A DNA stretch of 64,000 nucleotides, taken from contig JBBIKW010000011.1 in the NCBI GenBank assembly GCA_037445225.1, positions 1-64,000 on the forward strand, given 5' to 3'. This DNA is from M3007 sp037445225 (GTDB lineage Bacteria; Bacteroidota; Bacteroidia; Chitinophagales; Saprospiraceae). Under the pieces are notes generated by a model. That model worked only from the letters and a program-made list of their open reading frames with translations. It was not told the DNA's origin and ran no database searches. Positions 52,753 to 61,420 of the stretch are shown here, one piece after another. Every line of letters starts with the position of its first letter. Within the stretch, counting starts at the first letter, position 1. Both the position numbers and the translations under genes were made by a program.

Positions 52753-55700
52753 ATGAACAGTAACTCGATGCAGCGTCGGCTGCTACGAGCGCTTTTGCCT
52801 TTGGCATGGCTGCTCGTAGCCCAAGCACCCCTTTGGGCTCAATGCGACATCACTTGGCCGGGAAGTCCGAATCCCGTCTCCATCACTTTAGTCATCGATC
52901 CGGTGACGGACACTGCCGAGTTGAACTATGTGGTCATTGAGTCCAACGGCATCACTAGCGGTATCTGTGGCCCCTTGAACGACGACAAAGTTCGGTTTTA
53001 CACAAATGTCTCAAAGACCACTTTTTACCAACCCGCAAACCCCTATGAAGTCAATTTTGACTGCAGTCAAGTGGGTACTCCCATCACCGTTTGGGTGGCC
53101 ATCAACGACGGCACGAGCGGCAACATGAGCATGAATCCTCCTTCCGAAAGCAACGCCATACCCATTCAGGTGACTTTAGTGGACAACACGCTGCCGGTGC
53201 TGATCGCGTCGCCTAACAACGCTATGGTCAATAGTTCGGACGATGGAATGGGCGACTGCCAGCTGACCGACATTTTTGCTTCCTCTGGACAAGATATTTC
53301 TCTCTCGGGCACATTGCCGGAAGGATGTGGTGGACCGGGTTGTTTCGAGGATAACTGTTTGGATGCCATCACGGTGACCTTTGAGCTTTCTGGAGCTACG
53401 GTGCTACCGGAGGGGCCAGCTGTGCTGGTATTTGTGGGTCCATTCTTCAAGCAATGGGATGCTGGCTTGGCGACGTTTAACGTAGGGGTTACTACAGTCA
53501 CTTATCGCATTTACGATAATAATATTCCTTTAGGGCCAAACAATCCCGTAGTCACTACAGCCACGGTGACGGTGATCGACGACGAAGACCCTTCGGTCAC
53601 GTGTCCGCCGAATCAGACCTACAATACCGATCCCGGTGTTTGCACGCGTGCTGTCAGTGGGCTTGTGGCCACTTATTCAGATAATTGCGATGTGGTTCAG
53701 GTAACGTGGACAGCTACGGGTGCTACTCCCGCGGCTTCGCCTATGAGCGGCATCAACGACACATTAAACGCCACCTTCCCATTGGGTACAACCACAGCGA
53801 CGTTTGAAGTGGCCGACGCCGCTGGCAACACCAGCAGCTGCATGTTTACCGTAAATGTCACCGACAACGAGTTGCCGAGCATCACCTGTCCAAGTTCTCC
53901 TGTCGTTCGACACGCCTCTCCGCCGCCCGCGTGCGACTACACGGCAATGGGTACAGAATTGGATCCTACCGCTGTCGACGACAACTGCCCACCTGTTGCT
54001 TCGGTGACGAACGATTACGATGGAATGGCAACGCTAAACGGCGCAGTATTTCCGTTGGGCGCCACTGCCATCACTTGGACGGTTACCGATGGGGCCGGCA
54101 ACATGAATACGTGCAGTTTCGTCTTAGCGGTTACCGACACCTTAGCGCCGGCAGGCCCGGTGGCACCTCTACCGGAAAGTCAGACCATTACGGTGAACGT
54201 CACGCCGGGCGACTGCTCCAAGAGCGTCACTTATGAATATCCGGGGCTTTTCTTTCACAATCCGCCGGATTGTACGCCTCCTGTCACCTTGCAGGAAGGA
54301 CCCGCCATCGTCAATGGAGTACTTGACCCTGCTTTTTTGACTTCTCTGCCGCCATTCGACCCTACAGCAGGGCGCATGGGCTTCATATTCGGCACTGCCG
54401 CCACGCTGAGCTTCCCGGTGGGTCAGACGAAGATCTACTACACGTGGACCGACGGTGCGGGGAATCAAACGGTGGACTCTATTGTAGTCAACGTGCTAGA
54501 AAATGTGCCGCCTACGGCCAAATGCAAACCCGGCGTCATCACTCTACCGCTCGATGCTAACGGCAATGCCGTGCTCACCGCAGGCCAAGTCGACAACGGC
54601 TCTTTTGACAATTGCGGGTTGGATACGCTGACCATCGATTTGACTAATTTTAGCTGTGCCGACCTGCCGGGCACCATCACCGTTACGCTAACGGCGACGG
54701 ATCTGGCGAACAATACGGCTACCTGTACCGCTACTGTAGATGTGGTGGATAACATCGCGCCTACCATACTTTGCCCAGGCAACAAGTCTGTCACGACAAA
54801 TATGGGATGCACTGCCGTGGGCATTACGGGCATAGATATGGCGCCAGGGATGGCGCCGCTGTCGCCAGGACAGTTTTTCGACAATTGCCCAGGGGTAACC
54901 GTTGCCTGGACGTTGAGTGGCGCTACTACTGGGTCGGGCAGTGGCTCGGTGCCGATGACACAGGCCTTCAACGCCGGAGCTACTACCGTAACGTATACCC
55001 TTACTGACGCCGGCGGCAACAACGCCGTGTGCAATTTCACCGTCAATGTTGCCGATAACACACCGCCCGATTGGACGGGTACAGGTCAGGCTGCCAATAC
55101 GACTATTGTGGTAAACGCCAACTTGGGTGGATGCACAGCTGCAGCCTCCTGGACGGAACCAACTTTTGCTGACGCATGCACCCCGCCCGTCACGGTATCC
55201 AAAACGCACACTCCGGGCGCATTTTTCCCCTTCGGCGTGACCACCGTAACCTACACTGCCGTCGATGGCGCTGGAAATGTACGCGTGCACAGCTTCAATG
55301 TCAGCGTCGTCGATACGCAAGCGCCAAATGCGCAATGCAAGAATATTACCGCTTACCTGAATGCTTCTGGAACCGTAACCGTCAATCCTGCTCAAGTCAA
55401 TAATTTCAGCACAGACAACTGCTTCTTCAACTTCACCTCTCCGGCTCCTACTTACGACTGCGAAGACCTGGGGCCACAGAACTACACTCTGCAAATTACC
55501 GATGGGTCGGGCAACACCGCCACCTGCGTCGCTGTCGTAACCGTGGCCGATACCATCAAGCCAGTGGCGCTTTGTACGGCGATTCCCACTATCGATCTAG
55601 ATGCGATGGGGAATTTTACGCTGTTGGCCAACACGGTAAACAACAGCAGCAGCGACAACACTGCGCCCTTGTGTCCGTTGAGTTTTGCCATCTCTGTCGA

Positions 55701-58700
55701 CGGAGGGTCATTTTCTGATACCTTTAACTTTACGTGTGCCCACTTAGGCAATCGCCTGCTCACGCTTCGCGCAACCGATGTAGCGGGCAATACTGCTACG
55801 TGTACCCAAATTACGTTGGTGCGCGATGTGACGCCGCCGACCATCACAGCACCGGCAAGTGTGACCATCGAGTGCGACGACCCCAGTGCGCCTTCGGCTA
55901 CGGGCACACCGACAGGAATATCGGACAATTGCACTCCTAATCCGACTGTAACACTGCTCCCCGATGTTATTCTTCCCGGCAGCTGTGCCCATGCGTATAC
56001 CATTGTGCGCACGTGGGAAGTGACCGACCTGTCCAACAACACGAGCACGGCTACTCAGCTCATTGTCGTAAAGGACAGCAAAAAGCCAGTGTTCTCTGTT
56101 CAGAGTGTGGTCTATGCACAGACCGACACCTCAAACCTCTGCGATGGACCGCTGACGCTTCAACTCACACCAGACAGCGTCTCGGATAACTGCACGGCAT
56201 TCAACCAGTTGGATATCAAGTACACCATCGACTACCCGACGCCCTCTTACAGCTATGTGGACGTGGCGATACCTACGCCGGGGGCTACAATACCGTCTGC
56301 ACGTTGGCCCATAGGCACCACATTGGTCACCTGGATAGTGACGGATCAATGCAACAATACGATCTCCACTACCGTGTCGGTGGTCGTGTCGGATGTGCAT
56401 GGCCCGGTGTTTACCAATGGCTACGACACACTCTGCGGCAAAGCCTTTGTGTTGCCGAACACTACAGGCGCATGTTCCAACTTGTTCACTTGGGCTCGGC
56501 CAAACCTCTTCTTCAACCACGTCTCCGACTGCTTGAATTTTACCGTAAGCGAGCAGATCAGCAATCCCACGGTGCAGGCAGCTATCAACTTGACCAATCC
56601 TTTCGCCTACAACGCTTCCTTTGCTTTTCAGGTATTCCCTTCAGCCCAATTCCCGGTAGGCATCACTACCGTGACATATACGGCGACCGATGCGAGCGGT
56701 AATACCAGCACCTGTGCCTTTACGGTGGAAGTAGAAGACACCCAGCCGCCAGTGCTGACCTGTCCGCCTAATCAAACGCTAGCATCTACCTGTCCCACTG
56801 CGGCGTTGCCCAACTATACCAATCTGGTTTCAATATCCGATAACTGCCCCAGCAACGTTGTGCTGACGCAAAGTCCACCGGCAGGTACAAGCATAGCGAG
56901 CTTATTCGCTCCGAACCCTCCTGTGGCAGGCGACCAATTTACTGTGACGATGATCGGCAACGAGGGCTACAACAGCGATACTTGTACGTTTACGGTAACC
57001 CTCCAAGATGGCCAGGCACCTGTACCGGTAGTGGCTGTGCTTCCAGACTTGATCGACTCTTGCGGCACGCTCATCGTTTTTGCACCTAAGGCTCTTGACC
57101 CGTGCAATCCTTTAGCAGACACGATCTACGGAACGCCTTCCACGCCCGTAGGTACATTTCTAAACACTACGCCGCCTTCGTACCAGCTCAATCCGGGCAA
57201 TTACGTCATCACGTGGGTGTACAACGACGGCAACGGAAACATCAGCACGCAGCCGCAAAACATTACGGTGCTCAACGACGTATTTCCACCAGTGGCCATC
57301 TGCGTACCGAACCTGACGGTTGACTTGCATCCAACGACAGGTACTGCTACCATAGCTCCTAATAATCTTGATAACGGCAGCTACGATCCCAACGGCTGCG
57401 GCCCATTGACGTTCAGTGTTGTGCCCGATACACTCCAGTGCACGCACGTAGGTATAACCTCAGTGACGCTGGTAGTGCGCGATCATAAGAACAATTCGGC
57501 TACGTGTACCACTTCAGTCACGGTGCGCGATGTGACGGCGCCGGTGCTTTCCGGAGTGCCGGCAAACCTCACGGTAGAAGCCTGCGACACCATTCCAGCA
57601 CCACCAACAGTGATCGCCTCGGACAACTGCGCTGGTACCTATCCGGTAACTGCTATTGAAGCATCCACCCAAGCGCCGAGCGGTTTGCAGAAGTATAACT
57701 ACACTGTAACGCGGACATGGACGACAGCCGACGCCTCGGGCAACAGCGTCACGGCTACCCAAACTATTACTGTGGTGGATACGAAGAAGCCACAATTTGT
57801 CGGAGCGCCGGATACCGTCACGGTGATTACGGATGCCGATCGCGCTACCTGCGACGATACGGTGAACATCAACATATTGCCCTTCGTCATGGATTGCGCC
57901 ACAGGTGCTGATCTGACGGTCACCAATAACAAAGAGCCGGGCGACGGCGGCAACTTGAGTGCTCTATTCACCGTAGGTACCCACACGGCGATCTTTACGG
58001 CGACCGATATCTCGGGCAACTCGCAGACGAAGAGCGTCACCGTCATCGTCAAAGATGGTACGCCGCCTACCGCCGTGTGCATCAATGGCGTCAGCGCTAG
58101 CCTCCAACCCTCCGGATTCGTTGTCGTCACGACCAACCAGTTCAACAACAACAGCTACGACAACTGCCCGGGTACGCTAGACTTGAAGATCCAGCGCTTG
58201 GATAAGCTGCCGCTCCAGACGCCGAGCAATACGCTTACCTACGACTGCTCCGATGCCGACGGTGTCACACAGCACCCGGTGAAGCTCTTCGTCAAAGACC
58301 CTGCTGGCAACACTTCCATGTGTGAGACGTATATCGTTATCCAAGACAATGTCAACCCTACGATTACGCTATGTCCTTCAGACAAGACGGTTCTCTGCTC
58401 CGACTCCCTGTTGCCCTCTGTACACGGCGCCATCTTAGTGGACGATAACTGTGCGGCCAATCTCACCATTAGTTTCGATGATGCGGCCGAGCCCAACTTA
58501 GACACCAATAGTTTAGCTTGCTATCTGGTAGAGCGTACCTGGAAGGTCGAGGATTTGGCCGGCAACAGCGCCACGTGCGTGCAAACGTTCTCTGTTATAG
58601 ATACGGTAGCGCCCATCTTGTCGCAGTATCCGCCTAACCTCACGCTATCGTGCGACCAAACGATGACGCCACCCGTCGCCGTCACGGCGCTGGATAACTG

Positions 58701-61326
58701 TACCGACAGCATCGAAGTAACGCTGGTGCAAGATACGATTGCACAAGCAGCGGGGCCGTGCGGCAAGTACAGCTACACCATCCAGCGGACGCGTTCTGCA
58801 GTGGATGCCTGTGGTAACCAAGTTGTGCACACCAACACTATAACGGTGGTGGACAACATTCCGCCGTCGTTCCCAGGGTTGCCGGACACGATTACAGTCA
58901 AGTCATCCAACTTTACCAATACAAACGGCTGCCTAATTCCCGTCGTGCTAGATGCCGGCAACTTCATAGTCGACTGCGCTCTGCTGAGTGAACTGACCGT
59001 CATCAACAATGCTCCTCACGGCGATGGGGCGCTCTCTGCTAGCGGTAACTATGAGGCGGGAACATACAAAGTGGTCTTTACCGCAACCGACCCCTGTGGC
59101 AACGTGGGTCAGGACTCCGTCATCATTGTTGTCATCGACGACAGCAAGCCCACGGTGGTCTGTAACAACAATGCCGTAGTCTCGCTCGGCGCTAATGGCA
59201 TAGCCACCATTACGCCACAAGACATCGACTTGGGCAGCACCGACAACTGCGGCATCGACACAATGTATTTAGACAAGTCGGGGTTCAACTGTACTAACTT
59301 AGGGACGAATACCGTGACGCTGACGGTAGTCGACAATTCGGGCAATTCCAACGTGTGCACGGTGAACATCCAAGTGTCGCTGGGAAGCGGCGTCGGATTT
59401 ATGCTTGCTGTGAGCGGCACGGCAGAGAGCTTCTTAGGCGCCAACGACGGTACGGCAACGGCAACAGCTACCGGTGGTTCGGGTAATTTCCTCTTCGTGT
59501 GGAGCAATGGCGACTCTACGGCTACTATCTCGAACCTCAACCCAGGGGTATATTACGTCACCGCCACCGATCTGAATTCGGGATGTGTTCGAGTCGACTC
59601 TTTTGTCGTTCAGCCAGGGCCTAAGTTGACCGTTTTCGCCGGTATGGCTGGTGGCCAACAAGGCGCTACCGTTCAAGTACCGGTGTTGGTGAAGACCTTT
59701 AAGCAAATGCTGGGCATGTCGTTCACTATGCAGGTAGACAACAGCTTGGTGGGTATCATCACCGGTGCTACTGCTACTGGAGCCCTTCCCGGAGCACCCG
59801 TGCTCAACGTGGTGGGCAATTTCTTGACAGTATTCTGGGTGACGCCAGGCGCGCCGGTAAATTTGCCGGACAGCACGGTCATCTTCAACGTAGCGGTGCA
59901 ATTGGGCACGGCTCCGGTGGGTTCCACTAGCCCAGTGAGCTTCGTCAATTCGCCGATGGTCATTAGCTTCCAGCAAGACTCTTCTAGCTTCCCTGTGTCC
60001 ATAGATGCGGCATTAGTGCCCGGCTTGGTGAAGATCGATAGTACAGCATCGCCCGATCTGGAGGTAGCCGGTGTCGTTAAGACCTGGTGGGGTGGAGGTA
60101 TCCCGGTGCCCGATGTCAACGTCGCATTGACGGGTACGCTTTCGGCTAACCAAACTACTAATGCTACCGGCGCATACTCTTTCGCTGTGCCTGCAGGAGC
60201 CAACACCACAGTAACGCCCACAAAGAGCGTCACCTCCAACTTTAGCGCGGGTATCAATGTGGGCGACCTGTTGGCTATTCAAAACCACGCCGCGGCGGTA
60301 TTACCTCTGACCAATCCTTATCAGCTGGCGGCTGGCGACATCAACAACAACGCTCAAGTAGACATCGTAGACTACTTGCTGATACAACAGCTCATTTTGG
60401 GCACGGTACAGCATTATTCGAACGGTACGCCCGACTGGAAATTTATTCCGGCAGCGTACACCTTCCCGTCGCCCAATCCGCTATCGCCGCCTTTCCCGCA
60501 GAGCATCTCGCACACTTCTTTAGCCGCCAGCGTGCTTAACGACGATTTTGTCGCTGTTCGCATGGGCGATGTGACGGGCAATGCGCCGGTGAACAACGCG
60601 CAAAGCCCCGCTCAAGAGCGCCAAGGTGAGGTGTTCTATTTCCGCCTCCACGATCGCGCGCTGCGCGCAGGGGAGACGGTAAGTGTTCCTTTCCAAGCCC
60701 TGGGCTTCCGCGCGCGTCAGGCCTATCAGCTCACGATGGCGTTTGACCCCAGTGCGTTGGAGCTCGTCGATATTCAGCCGGGAGCGCTACCGAATGTGCA
60801 GTTAGCCAACTTTGGCACCAGCTACTTGTCGGAGGGCTATCTCACGCATTTGTGGGTAGGAAACGCGCCGCTGTCGCTGCCGGATGGAGAGGTGCTCTTC
60901 ACGTTGACCTTCAGAGTGCGCGAAGACCGCTCTGCGCTGTCGGCAGTGCTGCGCCCCTCGTCGCACATCACGGCGGCTGAAGCGATGGACGCCACGGGTC
61001 AATTCATCCCCATCGCTTTCGACTATGCGCAGACGACAAATACAAAAAGTCCTGCGGTAGAAGAGCTCTTTGCGATGTATCAAAACCAGCCCAACCCCTT
61101 CCAGACGCATACAGTGATTCACTTCCGGTTGCCTAAGGCACAGGATGTTGAGCTGCGTATCTTCAGCATCGAAGGCCGCTTGGTCAATGTAATTCGCGGC
61201 TCTTTTGCTGCCGGCCACAACAGCATTTGGCTGCAAAGAAGCGATATTGGCGCATCGGGCGTCTACTGGTACGAGCTGAGCGCCGATCAATACCGCGCGC
61301 GCAGAAAGATGCTTCTAATCGATTGA
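52753..61326 (+). CDS. Giant secreted HYR-repeat surface protein with T9SS sorting domain
   Basis: A 2857-residue exported protein. The ATG at 52753 gives a signal peptide (RRLLRALLPLAWLLVAQAPLWAQ region). About 22 HYR-like immunoglobulin-fold modules of 75-110 residues fill residues about 140-2215, each opening with xxPPxxxC and closing with TCxFxVxVxD. Then follow an SprB-like repeat (about 2220-2285), a cohesin-like domain (2291-2430), a carboxypeptidase-regulatory-like domain (2436-2495), a dockerin-like segment (VGDLLAIQNHAA and GDINNNAQVDIVDYLLIQQLILG, 2498-2545), GDVTGNAP, a second cohesin-like domain (2629-2760) and a type A T9SS sorting domain starting NQPNPFQ (2776-2857). It is likely an adhesin or surface scaffold. 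Confidence 0.88.
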   Translation: MNSNSMQRRLLRALLPLAWLLVAQAPLWAQCDITWPGSPNPVSITLVIDPVTDTAELNYVVIESNGITSGICGPLNDDKVRFYTNVSKTTFYQPANPYEVNFDCSQVGTPITVWVAINDGTSGNMSMNPPSESNAIPIQVTLVDNTLPVLIASPNNAMVNSSDDGMGDCQLTDIFASSGQDISLSGTLPEGCGGPGCFEDNCLDAITVTFELSGATVLPEGPAVLVFVGPFFKQWDAGLATFNVGVTTVTYRIYDNNIPLGPNNPVVTTATVTVIDDEDPSVTCPPNQTYNTDPGVCTRAVSGLVATYSDNCDVVQVTWTATGATPAASPMSGINDTLNATFPLGTTTATFEVADAAGNTSSCMFTVNVTDNELPSITCPSSPVVRHASPPPACDYTAMGTELDPTAVDDNCPPVASVTNDYDGMATLNGAVFPLGATAITWTVTDGAGNMNTCSFVLAVTDTLAPAGPVAPLPESQTITVNVTPGDCSKSVTYEYPGLFFHNPPDCTPPVTLQEGPAIVNGVLDPAFLTSLPPFDPTAGRMGFIFGTAATLSFPVGQTKIYYTWTDGAGNQTVDSIVVNVLENVPPTAKCKPGVITLPLDANGNAVLTAGQVDNGSFDNCGLDTLTIDLTNFSCADLPGTITVTLTATDLANNTATCTATVDVVDNIAPTILCPGNKSVTTNMGCTAVGITGIDMAPGMAPLSPGQFFDNCPGVTVAWTLSGATTGSGSGSVPMTQAFNAGATTVTYTLTDAGGNNAVCNFTVNVADNTPPDWTGTGQAANTTIVVNANLGGCTAAASWTEPTFADACTPPVTVSKTHTPGAFFPFGVTTVTYTAVDGAGNVRVHSFNVSVVDTQAPNAQCKNITAYLNASGTVTVNPAQVNNFSTDNCFFNFTSPAPTYDCEDLGPQNYTLQITDGSGNTATCVAVVTVADTIKPVALCTAIPTIDLDAMGNFTLLANTVNNSSSDNTAPLCPLSFAISVDGGSFSDTFNFTCAHLGNRLLTLRATDVAGNTATCTQITLVRDVTPPTITAPASVTIECDDPSAPSATGTPTGISDNCTPNPTVTLLPDVILPGSCAHAYTIVRTWEVTDLSNNTSTATQLIVVKDSKKPVFSVQSVVYAQTDTSNLCDGPLTLQLTPDSVSDNCTAFNQLDIKYTIDYPTPSYSYVDVAIPTPGATIPSARWPIGTTLVTWIVTDQCNNTISTTVSVVVSDVHGPVFTNGYDTLCGKAFVLPNTTGACSNLFTWARPNLFFNHVSDCLNFTVSEQISNPTVQAAINLTNPFAYNASFAFQVFPSAQFPVGITTVTYTATDASGNTSTCAFTVEVEDTQPPVLTCPPNQTLASTCPTAALPNYTNLVSISDNCPSNVVLTQSPPAGTSIASLFAPNPPVAGDQFTVTMIGNEGYNSDTCTFTVTLQDGQAPVPVVAVLPDLIDSCGTLIVFAPKALDPCNPLADTIYGTPSTPVGTFLNTTPPSYQLNPGNYVITWVYNDGNGNISTQPQNITVLNDVFPPVAICVPNLTVDLHPTTGTATIAPNNLDNGSYDPNGCGPLTFSVVPDTLQCTHVGITSVTLVVRDHKNNSATCTTSVTVRDVTAPVLSGVPANLTVEACDTIPAPPTVIASDNCAGTYPVTAIEASTQAPSGLQKYNYTVTRTWTTADASGNSVTATQTITVVDTKKPQFVGAPDTVTVITDADRATCDDTVNINILPFVMDCATGADLTVTNNKEPGDGGNLSALFTVGTHTAIFTATDISGNSQTKSVTVIVKDGTPPTAVCINGVSASLQPSGFVVVTTNQFNNNSYDNCPGTLDLKIQRLDKLPLQTPSNTLTYDCSDADGVTQHPVKLFVKDPAGNTSMCETYIVIQDNVNPTITLCPSDKTVLCSDSLLPSVHGAILVDDNCAANLTISFDDAAEPNLDTNSLACYLVERTWKVEDLAGNSATCVQTFSVIDTVAPILSQYPPNLTLSCDQTMTPPVAVTALDNCTDSIEVTLVQDTIAQAAGPCGKYSYTIQRTRSAVDACGNQVVHTNTITVVDNIPPSFPGLPDTITVKSSNFTNTNGCLIPVVLDAGNFIVDCALLSELTVINNAPHGDGALSASGNYEAGTYKVVFTATDPCGNVGQDSVIIVVIDDSKPTVVCNNNAVVSLGANGIATITPQDIDLGSTDNCGIDTMYLDKSGFNCTNLGTNTVTLTVVDNSGNSNVCTVNIQVSLGSGVGFMLAVSGTAESFLGANDGTATATATGGSGNFLFVWSNGDSTATISNLNPGVYYVTATDLNSGCVRVDSFVVQPGPKLTVFAGMAGGQQGATVQVPVLVKTFKQMLGMSFTMQVDNSLVGIITGATATGALPGAPVLNVVGNFLTVFWVTPGAPVNLPDSTVIFNVAVQLGTAPVGSTSPVSFVNSPMVISFQQDSSSFPVSIDAALVPGLVKIDSTASPDLEVAGVVKTWWGGGIPVPDVNVALTGTLSANQTTNATGAYSFAVPAGANTTVTPTKSVTSNFSAGINVGDLLAIQNHAAAVLPLTNPYQLAAGDINNNAQVDIVDYLLIQQLILGTVQHYSNGTPDWKFIPAAYTFPSPNPLSPPFPQSISHTSLAASVLNDDFVAVRMGDVTGNAPVNNAQSPAQERQGEVFYFRLHDRALRAGETVSVPFQALGFRARQAYQLTMAFDPSALELVDIQPGALPNVQLANFGTSYLSEGYLTHLWVGNAPLSLPDGEVLFTLTFRVREDRSALSAVLRPSSHITAAEAMDATGQFIPIAFDYAQTTNTKSPAVEELFAMYQNQPNPFQTHTVIHFRLPKAQDVELRIFSIEGRLVNVIRGSFAAGHNSIWLQRSDIGASGVYWYELSADQYRARRKMLLID

Positions 61327-61420
61327 ACTCCTGATGCAGAAAGGTAGGGAGGACAAAACATACTCCCTACCTTTCTCCTCTTTTAAACCCTTCAGCTGGG
61401 CCTCAAACGCAAGATTATCC

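Noticed and set aside
54688..55494. Long minus-strand frames within the giant HYR gene
   Set aside because: These are shadows created by the codon pattern of repeated Thr/Val/Asn-rich modules.
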